26,916 nucleotides of DNA from a virus. The notes beneath the pieces were generated by a model. The model did not search any database and was not told the origin of the DNA. It was given only the letters and a program-made list of their open reading frames with translations. Location of the stretch: positions 1-26,916 of IMG/VR virus record IMGVR_UViG_3300031857_001136. One strand, given 5' to 3'. Position numbers and translations under genes: made by a program. Below, piece after piece: positions 1-7,453 of the stretch (within the stretch, counting starts at the first letter, position 1; every line of letters starts with the position of its first letter).

Positions 1-90
1 ATTAACGACCTAATTATGCTAATTAAATGGGCTAAAGAAGGTTGGGAAGTTCATCCAATCATTGACAATGAATTTAAGGGTTGGATATGA
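1..90 (+). CDS. Partial small protein, C-terminal end only
   Basis: The first 30 codons of the window form an open frame ending in TGA at 88-90. The visible 29 residues include KWAKEGWEVHP and FKGWI. The N-terminus lies outside the window, so family and length cannot be judged. Its stop overlaps the ATG at 87 (ATGA), the coupling used throughout this genome, which supports it being a real coding tail. Confidence 0.5.
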   Translation: MNDLIMLIKWAKEGWEVHPIIDNEFKGWI

Positions 91-182
91 TTAATTGGTG
101 GCCTGTATCAGATGAAGAATGGGAGCAATTAAATTTTCCCGAAAGATTTGAACAACCTAAAAAAATGTCATATACTATATGA
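87..182 (+). CDS. Tiny Trp-rich hypothetical protein (31 aa)
   Basis: ATG at 87 overlaps the preceding stop as ATGA; TGA at 180-182. The peptide begins MINWWPVSDEEWEQLNFPE and is rich in Trp, Glu and Pro. No family recognised. The ATGA coupling and the fit between two other genes are the only support, so a chance ORF is possible. Confidence 0.4.
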   Translation: MINWWPVSDEEWEQLNFPERFEQPKKMSYTI

Positions 183-206
183 ACATTAACACACAAAGGA
201 AATATA

Positions 207-479
207 ATGTCAGACTTTACACCAAAACTACCCGAAGTTAAATTCAATAAAAATGGCTACGAAATTCGTACCGATATTTTATCAATGGCTAAAGACCTAG
301 TAGGTCAAGAGTATCATGCTAAATATATGGGATGGGAAGTCAGTGCCGAGCGTGATAAAAAAACTGGACAAATTGTTAACAAAGTGAACATGCCGGAGTT
401 TCCAGGTCTAGACAAAATCCTAGAAACTGCTGAAAAAATGTACGGTTTTGTTAATCAAAGTACTAATACTAAAAAGTAA
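207..479 (+). CDS. Conserved T4-like phage hypothetical protein (90 aa)
   Basis: ATG is preceded by an AAAGGAAA ribosome site. The protein is small, soluble and mixed-charge, with the recognisable run NGYEIRTDILSMAKDLVGQE followed by MGWEVSAERD and MPEFPGLDKILETAEKMYGF. Proteins of this pattern are familiar from T4-like phages of aquatic bacteria, but I know of no assigned function. A strong intrinsic terminator follows within 25 bases, so the gene ends a transcription unit begun upstream of the window or at an unseen promoter. Confidence 0.8.
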   Translation: MSDFTPKLPEVKFNKNGYEIRTDILSMAKDLVGQEYHAKYMGWEVSAERDKKTGQIVNKVNMPEFPGLDKILETAEKMYGFVNQSTNTKK

Positions 480-494
480 TACTTTTAGTTCTCA

Positions 495-524
495 AAAAAT
501 GCCCCGTTTTTGGGGCTTTTTTTT
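495..524 (+). terminator. Rho-independent terminator
   Basis: GCCCC (501-505), loop GTTTTT, GGGGC (512-516), then eight T (517-524); an A-run precedes the stem, so it could also act on the opposite strand. It separates the gene ending at 479 from the promoter at 534. Confidence 0.85.
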
Positions 525-533
525 ACCCAAAAT

Positions 534-562
534 TTGACAATAAATGGATCTTCTGCTACAAT
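534..562 (+). promoter_or_regulatory. Early-type sigma70 promoter, copy 1
   Basis: TTGACA (534-539), 17-base spacer starting ATAAATGG, TACAAT (557-562), then AGAATCTTAGACAGTTA shared with the other copies. It drives the gene at 595 with a short leader carrying AAAGGAAA. Confidence 0.9.
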
Positions 563-594
563 AGAATCTTAGACAGTTAGATAAAGGAAACGAA

Positions 595-930
595 ATGACT
601 ACATTCATCAAAGGCAATTTCTACGGTACTGAGTACGTTGATTACACAAACCCAGTTGACGGTACTACAAAGTTTGTAGCCCGTTTCAAATATGTTCGTG
701 GTACTAAAGCAAGTTTCCTTACATTCCTTACAAAGAACTTTACAGTTGAGGAATACTTTGGTCGCTTAGAAAAGGGTGAAGCACCCCTTGAAATCGTTGG
801 ATCCAAGGGTTTTATTCAACCCCATATCAAAAAGATGTTGAAAGCACAGGGTTACCCAGTTTCCAAAGCAGGATTTGAGCAATTAGTCCAAGATAATGTT
901 GCAAAAACGCAACAAAGATTGGCCGCTTAA
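595..930 (+). CDS. Hypothetical early-type phage protein (111 aa)
   Basis: First gene behind promoter copy 1; SD AAAGGAAA sits 6 bases before the ATG. The N-terminal half is beta-rich (KGNFYGTEYVDY, TTKFVARFKYVRG), the C-terminal half helical (FIQPHIKKMLKAQGYPVSKA). There is no signal peptide, membrane segment or Cys cluster, and no family was recognised. The TAA stop is followed within 2 bases by the -35 box of the next promoter copy, so gene and promoter behave as one cassette. Such genes in T4-like phages are often host-takeover functions; for this one that is inference only. Confidence 0.82.
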   Translation: MTTFIKGNFYGTEYVDYTNPVDGTTKFVARFKYVRGTKASFLTFLTKNFTVEEYFGRLEKGEAPLEIVGSKGFIQPHIKKMLKAQGYPVSKAGFEQLVQDNVAKTQQRLAA

Positions 931-932
931 AT

Positions 933-961
933 TTGACAATAAATGGATTTGGGTATATAAT
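933..961 (+). promoter_or_regulatory. Early-type sigma70 promoter, copy 2
   Basis: TTGACA (933-938), 17-base spacer starting ATAAATGG, TATAAT (956-961). The downstream sequence is nearly identical to copy 1 up to the ATG of the gene at 994. Confidence 0.92.
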
Positions 962-993
962 AGAATCTTAGACAGTTAGATAAAGGAAACAAA

Positions 994-1206
994 ATGTCAT
1001 ACGGAATGTTTAGCGAAGAAGGCAACAAACAAATTGCCGATATCATTGAATTCCACAAAAATTACAAAAGCGACTGGGCCACAGTCTACCAAAATTTGCG
1101 TGACCTGGCTGATAGTGACTACGAGAAATTTGGCGAAGCAATGGATACTGAAGTCCGTGAAATTGTCTACACAAAATTGGGTTTTAAGTCAGATTTCTAT
1201 ATTTGA
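994..1206 (+). CDS. Hypothetical early-type phage protein (70 aa)
   Basis: Starts MSYGMFSEEGNKQ behind promoter copy 2 with SD AAAGGAAA. Predicted mostly helical, acidic and soluble; no known motif. The TGA stop (1204-1206) lies inside the TTGACA -35 box of promoter copy 3. A longer frame-shifted ORF in the same stretch lacks its own promoter and SD, so this frame is preferred. Confidence 0.8.
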   Translation: MSYGMFSEEGNKQIADIIEFHKNYKSDWATVYQNLRDLADSDYEKFGEAMDTEVREIVYTKLGFKSDFYI

Positions 1207-1231
1207 CAATAAATGGTTTCGGGTGTATAAT
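1203..1231 (+). promoter_or_regulatory. Early-type sigma70 promoter, copy 3
   Basis: TTGACA (1203-1208), 17-base spacer starting ATAAATGG, TATAAT (1226-1231). The -35 box contains the stop codon of the preceding gene. Confidence 0.92.
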
Positions 1232-1265
1232 AGAATCTTAAACAGTTAAACAACAGGAGTTAGAA

Positions 1266-1532
1266 ATGAAAGCATTGCAAAAATTCATTGACCAGAAGAA
1301 TCACTGGAATAGTATTTTCAAAGGTGAGCAGTACGAAATCACCACTCATGCTGGTCGTCAGCGTGTTGCGGACATGATTGATTCGGCTCTTAGCCCAGAG
1401 AATCTTACATGTGATGGTGAATTGCCCCGTGCAGAAGTTAACCGTCGCTGGAAAGAGTTGATGACTGCCGCTAAACAATTGAAACAGTTGGACCCGTCTG
1501 TTAAGTTTTACGAATACGAATCTGAAATTTAA
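1266..1532 (+). CDS. Hypothetical early-type phage protein (88 aa)
   Basis: Behind promoter copy 3 with SD CAGGAG. Helical, mixed-charge protein: MKALQKFIDQKNHWNSIF at the N-terminus, then a Lys/Arg-rich helix (VNRRWKELMTAAKQLKQL). No family recognised. It is followed 10 bases later by the gene at 1543, which has its own SD but no promoter, so the two are probably cotranscribed. Confidence 0.8.
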   Translation: MKALQKFIDQKNHWNSIFKGEQYEITTHAGRQRVADMIDSALSPENLTCDGELPRAEVNRRWKELMTAAKQLKQLDPSVKFYEYESEI

Positions 1533-1542
1533 GGAGAAGACA

Positions 1543-2286
1543 ATGCCTGGATTTGCTAATGTAACAAACATGACTAGCCGTCAAATTCAACGCATGGGTC
1601 ATGCAGATGATAACGGTAGTGATTACTATCGTATCAAAACTAAAACACAAAAAGTTTCGGTAAATCATAATGCCGATGATGTATGGAGTGCGGCATGTGC
1701 GGCACAACGTATCAACGGTAGTTATATCAAGTTAAGTAGAATTTCAGAAACACCGGATGTTACTAAGTTATCCAATCGTATGATTGTTGAACAACTGTTA
1801 GCTGATCCATTCATCATGACCGATGAGGATCGTGAGCAAGGTAAAAAGGTTCGTGCATTCTATCAGGCATTGACTTTCAAAATCTTGCAAGGTAAACAAC
1901 TAAATGAGTTTGATAACAATGCAATGTTGATTGCCAATCGTGATATTATTACTAGCACCTATGATATTGCAGTTATTGCTAGTTTGCCATCATGCTATGA
2001 GCGTGGTGTTGAACGTCAATCAGTAGACCAGCGTGTCAATTTTGCACGTGGCGGATATATTAGTACTGTTGGTAACAAGATATCACTTACTGTTGAAGTA
2101 TTGAAATCAATCTATTCACAAAAGTGGATGACACATTACATTACCGGTATTACTAGTGATGACCAAGTAGTGTTCTTTGCTTATAAAAGTGAATTGCCAG
2201 CTGGTAAGATGTTTGAAATTTATGGCACTGTTAAAAGTCATAGAGATAACACTACTCAACTTAATCGTGTGAAGGTTAATGTATGA
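1543..2286 (+). CDS. Conserved phage protein with possible C-terminal OB-like domain (247 aa)
   Basis: SD AAGGAGA precedes the ATG. The N-terminal and central parts are polar with helical segments (residues about 75-140). The last 65 residues read as a compact beta domain: LKSIYSQKWMTHYITGIT, DDQVVFFAYKSELPAG, then YGTVKSHR and LNRVKV. This pattern of W, VVFF, G-VK-H and a terminal RVKV strand recurs at the C-termini of other phage proteins I have seen and looks OB-like, but that is inference from pattern. No catalytic motif is visible. The stop overlaps the next start (ATGA). Confidence 0.8.
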   Translation: MPGFANVTNMTSRQIQRMGHADDNGSDYYRIKTKTQKVSVNHNADDVWSAACAAQRINGSYIKLSRISETPDVTKLSNRMIVEQLLADPFIMTDEDREQGKKVRAFYQALTFKILQGKQLNEFDNNAMLIANRDIITSTYDIAVIASLPSCYERGVERQSVDQRVNFARGGYISTVGNKISLTVEVLKSIYSQKWMTHYITGITSDDQVVFFAYKSELPAGKMFEIYGTVKSHRDNTTQLNRVKVNV

Positions 2287-2498
2287 ATATTCTATTTAAA
2301 GAATTTGCTGAACAGGCTACAACTTACATTGAACCAACAACAAACAGTGGAGAAGGTTGGCTCTTTGATAAAGAAAAGTTTGCCAAGTTGATTGTTCAGG
2401 AATGCAATCGTTATGCATGTAGTGCATGGGAACATGGTCCGTTATTAGGTAGAGATTTGCTTATACATTTTGGAATGGTGGAGTTGAATGATGAATAA
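2283..2498 (+). CDS. Small protein of the FA-x-LIV-x-EC paralogue family (71 aa)
   Basis: Start overlaps the preceding stop as ATGA. The core DKEKFAKLIVQECNRYA followed by LIHFGM resembles the genes at 2488 and 5315, which share a central FAxLIVxEC-type helix and, for 5315, a C-terminal HFG. Small proteins of this pattern are multicopy in T4-like aquatic phages; function unknown. Confidence 0.75.
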   Translation: MNILFKEFAEQATTYIEPTTNSGEGWLFDKEKFAKLIVQECNRYACSAWEHGPLLGRDLLIHFGMVELNDE

Positions 2499-2721
2499 TG
2501 ATATTGAAAAACTTTTTAAACAAGCCAGTGGATATATTGAAGTTGATGAGAATGGTAATCGCTTCACGTACACTTATGACTTTGACCCTGATCAATTTGT
2601 TAGTTTGATTATAGAAAATTGTATTCAAACACTAGTCAATCATGGCTATACAGATGCGGCAACTCTGTTAAAAACAGAGAATGCTGAGGATTGGAAAAAA
2701 TACGAATTTCCAAATATTTAA
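2488..2721 (+). CDS. Small protein of the FA-x-LIV-x-EC paralogue family, divergent (77 aa)
   Basis: Overlaps the previous gene by 11 bases; two tandem ATGs (2488, 2491) could start it. The segment DPDQFVSLIIENCIQTLVNH aligns with FAKLIVQEC of the upstream neighbour, so the pair probably arose by duplication. The N-terminus KLFKQASGYIEVDENGN also echoes the neighbour (EFAEQATTYIEPTTNSG). Function unknown. Confidence 0.75.
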   Translation: MMNNDIEKLFKQASGYIEVDENGNRFTYTYDFDPDQFVSLIIENCIQTLVNHGYTDAATLLKTENAEDWKKYEFPNI

Positions 2722-2736
2722 TTAACGGAGAGTAAA

Positions 2737-3165
2737 ATGGGACTTGATATGTATGCTTATGTTGCCAGCAAGAAAGGTCAACAAAATGAGTATTATGACA
2801 CTGCAGAGTTTGATCAAACAGTTAATGAATTTGTAAGTACAACTGTTACTAAGCCATACGAGATTGCTTATTGGCGTAAGCATCCTAACTTGCATGGTTG
2901 GATGGAACAGCTTTGGCGAAGCAAGGGTATGCCAGGTACAGGTAATAAAGATGCTACATTTAATGGCATTGAGTTAGAACTAACTTGGGATGATTTGGAT
3001 AAACTTGAACAAGCTATTCGTCATGGTCAACTTCCGAATACAACGGGTTTCTTCTTTGGCAATCCTGCAGACAATCATTACTATGAACAAGACCTTGAGT
3101 TTGTGAACAACGCTAAGGCAGAAGTGTTCTTAGGATTAAAAGTATTTTATAACAGTAGCTGGTAA
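2737..3165 (+). CDS. Conserved phage protein, MGLDMY family (142 aa)
   Basis: SD ACGGAGAG precedes the ATG. Hallmarks of a widespread phage family are visible: N-terminal MGLDMYAYV, central IAYWRKHPNLHGWMEQLW, an LTWDDLDKLEQAI segment, LPNTTGFFFGN, and C-terminal VFYNSSW. The several invariant Trp, His and Arg residues suggest a ligand-binding fold, but no function is established to my knowledge. The stop overlaps the start of a short ORF (TAATG). Confidence 0.85.
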   Translation: MGLDMYAYVASKKGQQNEYYDTAEFDQTVNEFVSTTVTKPYEIAYWRKHPNLHGWMEQLWRSKGMPGTGNKDATFNGIELELTWDDLDKLEQAIRHGQLPNTTGFFFGNPADNHYYEQDLEFVNNAKAEVFLGLKVFYNSSW

Positions 3166-3278
3166 TGTATATTACAAACAAATATCAGTCAGTGAGGTTA
3201 CCATATAGCCCTGAGATGTTAGAGTGGCTATTGGTAACTTACCCTCATTCTAAATACTACATTGTAGAAGGAAAATAA
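3165..3278 (+). CDS. Small hypothetical protein (37 aa)
   Basis: ATG at 3165-3167 overlaps the previous TAA as TAATG; TAA at 3276-3278 is one base from the next ATG. The peptide starts MYITNKYQSVRLPYS and contains EMLEWLLVTYP. It fills an otherwise unexplained gap with the same stop/start architecture as its neighbours. An inverted repeat (3197-3238) lies within it. Confidence 0.55.
   Translation: MYITNKYQSVRLPYSPEMLEWLLVTYPHSKYYIVEGK
3197..3238 (+). repeat. Imperfect inverted repeat with GGTTACC/GGTAAC arms
   Basis: Left arm GTTACCATATAGCC (3197-3210) and right arm GGCTATTGGTAAC (3226-3238) pair with one bulged base around a 15-base loop. It lies in the short ORF upstream of the gene at 3280. 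The GGTTACC dyad recurs as a perfect palindrome at 20356. Confidence 0.6.
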
Positions 3279-3279
3279 A

Positions 3280-3804
3280 ATGGCAATACTATATCGTATT
3301 AAACCAGTAGATAAAAAATCAGTAGAAGCATTCTATGATGTTTATAAAAAAATGCCTGATGGCACTATCCGTGGTTGGAGTGTAACCGAACTATATCGTT
3401 GGGGTCAAGGGTTTGTAGAAGATGAATCCGAGTTACCATATAGCGATGATCGGTATCATTCTGTCGATCCTACAATTGGTTGGGGTTGTGAACTCGAGGA
3501 CCTTTGTGCAGTAGACTTTGAGTTTGATGAATCCTTCACCGATGAAGAAAAAGAAGAAATTGAAGAACTTTGGGCAAATGGCGACCCGAATGATGAATAT
3601 GAACGTAGTGGTGCGGCATGGCTATATGACTATAGTGATTGGGAAGTAGAAGAAGATACTATTACTATTTTGGGTCCGTTTGTTGTTGACAAAATTGATG
3701 AGGACGTGTATAATGAGAGCATAGAAACACTAGAACTTAAACCCCGTCCACCTTTTGTCGCAACAACAGCGTGGCCCTTTTCAACAGCACAGAAAGAAGA
3801 TTAA
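3280..3804 (+). CDS. Acidic conserved phage protein with C-terminal WPF motif (174 aa)
   Basis: SD AAGGAAAA precedes the ATG. Conserved-looking blocks are MAILYRIKP, GTIRGWSVTELYRWGQGF (about 28-45), WGCELEDLCAVDFEFD (68-83) and ERSGAAWLYDY (108-118). The rest is strongly acidic. I recognise the pattern from T4-like phage genomes but know no function. The tail ends in AWPF (164-167), the same short motif that is repeated in the acidic zinc-ribbon protein at 7617. TAA is followed directly by the ligase ATG. Confidence 0.82.
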   Translation: MAILYRIKPVDKKSVEAFYDVYKKMPDGTIRGWSVTELYRWGQGFVEDESELPYSDDRYHSVDPTIGWGCELEDLCAVDFEFDESFTDEEKEEIEELWANGDPNDEYERSGAAWLYDYSDWEVEEDTITILGPFVVDKIDEDVYNESIETLELKPRPPFVATTAWPFSTAQKED

Positions 3805-5139
3805 ATGTCCGCTTCATGGATTAACAAACTGAATGAATCAGATAGTCGCCTGCACAAGGAAGATGTTATTAAACAAGCATTAGAGGCAAGTGTCCTCGGT
3901 AGCACAAATGCTCAGATTTTTTTGGGTCTGACTAAGGCTTGTTACAATCCCTACGTTACATTTGGTGTACGTAAAGTCCCTGATACTGTAGGCATTATTG
4001 ATGCTGAAAATCCTTGGAGTGATTTTAATACATTGCTTACACTATTGTCACACCGTGATTTGTCAGGCAATGCCGCACTTGATGCTATCAATGAAATGAG
4101 TGAACGATTTGATAGTAGTGAATGGAATACATTTTGTGCCCCTATCATTCGTAGGGATTTACGTGCCGGAGTGTCTGAAAAGACGATCAACAAAATCTGT
4201 AAGAAAACAGAATATGAAATTCCTGTATTTGGTTGCCAATTAGCAACTAATAGTGAGGGCCGACCTGAGATGAAGGGCACTAAACGTTTAGAGCCTAAGT
4301 TAGATGGTGTACGTGTATTGATGTTTGTGATACCCGGAGCAAGTGAGGGTGTCACTACTGTTTGTTATAGCCGTAATGGTAAAGTGTTTGATAACTTTAC
4401 ACACATTGAAGAACAAATTAGTAGTAACTGGATTAAAATTGCTAGAGGTCATCAGAACGCATTGATTAACGGATTTGTATTAGATGGCGAAGTGATCGGT
4501 AATACATTCCAAGAACTAATGCGACAAGCACGCCGTAAGACTGATGTACAAGCAGATGATAGTGTGTTTAATATCTTTGATATTATTCCTTTAAGTGATT
4601 TCCGTGAAGGACATTGGAATGCTCAACTACGTAAACGTATTGCTATACTTGAACACATTCGCCACGTAGTTGACACTATGCCTAACGTTGAACTACTACC
4701 ACACATTATGGTTGACTTAGATACAGCCGCAGGTAAGGATCAACTTGAACGTTATGCTAAAGACAATGTGAACGCAGGGTTTGAAGGCATTATGATTAAA
4801 GAATTAGAAGCTCCATATATCTGCAAGCGTAGTACTGACTGGATGAAGTGGAAGCCAACGTTAACTGTAGACTTGGAGGTCGTAGGTGTTGAAGAAGGTA
4901 CTGGTAGAAACTTAGGAAGACTTGGAGCATTAGTTTGTCATGGAGTTGACGACGGGAAAGAAATTACAGTCAATGTAGGTAGTGGCTTTAGTGATGGTGA
5001 TAGAGATGACTATTGGACTAATCGTAATCTGGTCATTGGTCGAACTGCTGAAGTCTTATGTGATGTAATTACACAGAACCAAGATGGTACTTACAGTTTG
5101 CGTTTCCCTCGCTTTGTTCGTTTTAGGGATGACAAATGA
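3805..5139 (+). CDS. lig: ATP-dependent DNA ligase
   Basis: Seals nicks in phage DNA during replication and repair by an enzyme-AMP intermediate. All nucleotidyltransferase motifs are readable: motif I EPKLDGVR (163-170) with adenylated Lys165, motif III CYSRNGK (187-193), motif IIIa VLDGEV (225-230), motif IV EGIMIKE (327-333) and motif V DWMKWKP (345-351). An OB-fold domain (about 352-440) follows, and the N-terminal 150 residues form the helical DNA-binding region. Length 444 aa is comparable with T4 gp30 (487 aa). It starts directly after the preceding stop (TAAATG) and overlaps the next gene by ATGA, so it is translated from a polycistronic message. Confidence 0.96.
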   Translation: MSASWINKLNESDSRLHKEDVIKQALEASVLGSTNAQIFLGLTKACYNPYVTFGVRKVPDTVGIIDAENPWSDFNTLLTLLSHRDLSGNAALDAINEMSERFDSSEWNTFCAPIIRRDLRAGVSEKTINKICKKTEYEIPVFGCQLATNSEGRPEMKGTKRLEPKLDGVRVLMFVIPGASEGVTTVCYSRNGKVFDNFTHIEEQISSNWIKIARGHQNALINGFVLDGEVIGNTFQELMRQARRKTDVQADDSVFNIFDIIPLSDFREGHWNAQLRKRIAILEHIRHVVDTMPNVELLPHIMVDLDTAAGKDQLERYAKDNVNAGFEGIMIKELEAPYICKRSTDWMKWKPTLTVDLEVVGVEEGTGRNLGRLGALVCHGVDDGKEITVNVGSGFSDGDRDDYWTNRNLVIGRTAEVLCDVITQNQDGTYSLRFPRFVRFRDDK

Positions 5140-5318
5140 ATGAACTAGAAACTGCATTAAAAGACCATAACTGGGGTCATGAAGGATACACTACAAGACC
5201 TAAAGTAGACCAGTTAATGAAAAGTCACAGTGATCCTGCTGAGGCTAAACAACTTTGGGAGCAATATTGCCCTTGGAGTAATACTAATGGTGGCTATGTC
5301 AAATGGACGAAGAAATGA
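5136..5318 (+). CDS. Small hypothetical protein (60 aa)
   Basis: ATGA overlap with the ligase stop. Sequence starts MNELETALKDHNWGHEGYT, ending in NGGYVKWTKK; helical and basic at the C-terminus. No family recognised. Coupling to the ligase gene is positional only. Confidence 0.72.
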   Translation: MNELETALKDHNWGHEGYTTRPKVDQLMKSHSDPAEAKQLWEQYCPWSNTNGGYVKWTKK

Positions 5319-5566
5319 ATGATTTAAAATTTACAACTGCAAGCGATTATATGAATATCGGTACTAAATTTGATGATCTAATGTATCATGCAGGACTAAC
5401 CGCACAGGGTTGCTGGGATGAAATGGATGAATATGACCGTAATGCTATACAAAAGTTCGCCGAGTTGATTGTTCGGGAATGTGTTGAAATTAACAAGCAA
5501 GAACTGTCATTTAATGCATTTGAACGATTGATGAATAAATACCAAGATCATTTCGGAGTTGAATAA
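5315..5566 (+). CDS. Small protein of the FA-x-LIV-x-EC paralogue family (83 aa)
   Basis: The ATG at 5315 overlaps the previous stop as ATGA, so I prefer it to the in-frame ATG at 5303. The C-terminal half reads KFAELIVRECVEINKQ then YQDHFGVE, the clearest version of the motif also seen at 2283 and 2488. Predicted helical; function unknown. The stop overlaps the next start as TAATG. Confidence 0.78.
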   Translation: MNDLKFTTASDYMNIGTKFDDLMYHAGLTAQGCWDEMDEYDRNAIQKFAELIVRECVEINKQELSFNAFERLMNKYQDHFGVE

Positions 5567-5805
5567 TGGCAAGTCTATCAGAATATTTTAAGATACATCG
5601 ATATCAATCAAAATACAATATCGGTGATCGTGTTACAGGCAAATGGAACAAGATTCCTTTTGTGGGTACAGTGGGCAATGATACTGAAATCAATCAGATT
5701 GAAGGCCCTCGTATTAGTGTGCATTTAGATTTACCAATCAAGTATCAGAACAAATTTCATACAATTATATTTGTTAAGCATAAGGATGTTAAATATTTCA
5801 AATGA
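5566..5805 (+). CDS. Small beta-rich conserved phage protein (79 aa)
   Basis: TAATG overlap with the preceding gene and ATGA-type overlap with the next. Core YNIGDRVTGKWNKIPFVGTV, then GPRISVHLDLP and HTIIFVKHKDVKYF: a short all-beta pattern reminiscent of SH3/KOW-like barrels, with GDRV-G and a terminal V-H-D. Similar proteins occur in T4-like phages; role unknown. Confidence 0.78.
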   Translation: MASLSEYFKIHRYQSKYNIGDRVTGKWNKIPFVGTVGNDTEINQIEGPRISVHLDLPIKYQNKFHTIIFVKHKDVKYFK

Positions 5806-6647
5806 TACGACATGATTGGACACAACCATTACCAAAATCTGAGATTTTAGATTTGTCCAATAATGTATGCTATGATAAGTTTTTAGACAGAAACGTTGAA
5901 CATAGCGTATCTACCTATCCGGATGATGCAGAAGCATATAGATTGTTATCTCAATACTATAGTATTTCTCCTTATAACATAGCTATAGGTTATGGGTCAT
6001 CTGATATAATACTACGTATCTTAAAATTATATCAAGGTAACTCTTTAAAGATTGTTAGCCCAACTTGGCAACTGGCTCAACTATATGCACATCATATAGG
6101 GTATGAGATTAAAGATGATGCAGATATTTTATACATAGCAAACCCTAACGGCTTGACCGGTAAAGCCTTATCTAAAAATGAAATCTTGTCCCTATTACCC
6201 ACTTACAAGTTAGTCATAGTAGATGAAGCCTATTGTGATTTTAGTGATTGCTCTGTACTGGATACTTCTATTACTGCTGACAATTTAATTGTAGTGAAAA
6301 CACTAAGCAAAACGATAGCATCTCCTGGATTAAGATTTGGATACTGCTTTTCTAATTCAGATATAATTAATAGAATACAAAACGTAAGACCAGGCTATGT
6401 AACTACAAATGCTACTATACCTGCTCTTAACAAACTGTTACCTCAAATAGGTATGCATATTAGTCGTATGTTAGAAACTAGAAACTACATTGAGGATAAG
6501 TATGATGTAGTACCTTCTGAAGGAAATTATGTATTGTTTAAAACTAGATATAGTTTACCTGTTAAGATGAAGGAAGTTAACGAGTTGTTTAGAATGTCGT
6601 TAACTGATATTGATACATTCAAGAAATTCGAAAATGAACTCAGATGA
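5802..6647 (+). CDS. HisC-like PLP-dependent aminotransferase
   Basis: Fold-type I aminotransferase of the histidinol-phosphate type. The motifs run in order: YPDDAEAYRLLSQYY (39-53), the PLP-phosphate loop GYGSSDIILRIL (63-74), NPNGLTGK (114-121, for the usual NPNNPTG), DEAYCDF (141-147), the Schiff-base lysine in TLSKTIASPGLRFGY (Lys170), and a C-terminal strand LFRMSLTD with the carboxylate-binding Arg264. At 281 aa it is shorter than bacterial HisC (about 350), but both ends look intact. It overlaps the radical SAM gene, so the two probably act together. Amino acceptor unknown. Compared with the ligase it uses more AGA and ATA codons, suggesting later acquisition. Confidence 0.88.
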   Translation: MIRHDWTQPLPKSEILDLSNNVCYDKFLDRNVEHSVSTYPDDAEAYRLLSQYYSISPYNIAIGYGSSDIILRILKLYQGNSLKIVSPTWQLAQLYAHHIGYEIKDDADILYIANPNGLTGKALSKNEILSLLPTYKLVIVDEAYCDFSDCSVLDTSITADNLIVVKTLSKTIASPGLRFGYCFSNSDIINRIQNVRPGYVTTNATIPALNKLLPQIGMHISRMLETRNYIEDKYDVVPSEGNYVLFKTRYSLPVKMKEVNELFRMSLTDIDTFKKFENELR

Positions 6648-7437
6648 GTTAAGACGCCTGCAAGAACAGGGTGCGGTTGATTTATATTCTGCATTACGTA
6701 GTGTAGAAATCAATCCTACGGAACTATGTAACAGAGCCTGTTCCTTCTGTCCTCGAGTTGATCCTAATATCTACAAGAATCAGAAAAAACATATTGATCC
6801 CGATCTATGTACACTATTAGGTGAGCAGTTATCAACATTTGGGTTTGATGGCAGGATAGGCTTTGTGGGTTTTGGTGAACCATTGTTACATCCTAATATA
6901 GCAGAATGTGTGCGTAATATCAAACAATCATGCCCAACAGCTAAATGGATAGAGATTAATACAAACGGTGATTTGTTAACTAGAGACATTGCTATTGATC
7001 TTGCTAATGCAGGATGTACTACTATAACAGTTAGTATGTATGACACAGATGCTACTACTTATTTTATTGAAATGTTAGATGGTGTAAAGATAGAGCTAGT
7101 GTTAAAACATCAATATGATATTGCTAACATAAAAATAATTAATAGGATAGATATCATACAACAGACCAAGGTACTAAACATATCTCGTCCTTGTTACATC
7201 CCGTTTTATAAAATATTTGTTGATTGGAATGGAGATTACTTACTATGCCAACAAGATTGGGGCAAAACTACCAATGTGTATAACATAAAGAATACCCCGG
7301 TCATTGACTATTGGTTATCCAAATTGACTGAGTATAGAACGAATCTATCAATGGGTAATAGGATACAAAATCCATGTGACAAATGTGACATTGACGGGAC
7401 TGTATATGGGAAATCTAGTTTTGATTTGTTCGTATAA
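6634..7437 (+). CDS. Radical SAM protein with SPASM-like C-terminal Cys cluster (267 aa)
   Basis: The N-terminal radical SAM core carries ELCNRACSFCPR, giving Cys32-x3-Cys36-x2-Cys39 for the [4Fe-4S]-SAM cluster, followed by the SAM-contacting GFGEPLLHP (about 79-87) and EINTNGDLLT. The C-terminal part adds Cys187, Cys205 (LLCQQDW) and Cys248-x2-Cys251 (PCDKC) in the spacing of SPASM/twitch auxiliary clusters, which often occur on peptide- or small-molecule-modifying enzymes. The start is the ATG at 6634, 14 bases inside the upstream gene; an upstream in-frame TTG at 6610 is less likely. Translationally coupled to the aminotransferase; substrate unknown. Confidence 0.87.
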   Translation: MNSDELRRLQEQGAVDLYSALRSVEINPTELCNRACSFCPRVDPNIYKNQKKHIDPDLCTLLGEQLSTFGFDGRIGFVGFGEPLLHPNIAECVRNIKQSCPTAKWIEINTNGDLLTRDIAIDLANAGCTTITVSMYDTDATTYFIEMLDGVKIELVLKHQYDIANIKIINRIDIIQQTKVLNISRPCYIPFYKIFVDWNGDYLLCQQDWGKTTNVYNIKNTPVIDYWLSKLTEYRTNLSMGNRIQNPCDKCDIDGTVYGKSSFDLFV

Positions 7438-7453
7438 TGTGTGTCCAAACTAG

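Noticed and set aside
1034-1249. Overlapping plus-strand frame within the 994 gene
   Set aside because: It runs through promoter copy 3 and has no SD; the 994 frame has promoter and SD.
3250-3257. TAAATAC upstream of the 3280 gene as a late promoter
   Set aside because: It lies within a short coding frame, and the motif is too short in AT-rich DNA to claim alone.
6610-6633. Longer N-terminus of the radical SAM protein from TTG at 6610
   Set aside because: The ATG at 6634 gives a normal short overlap and the extra eight residues show no family similarity.
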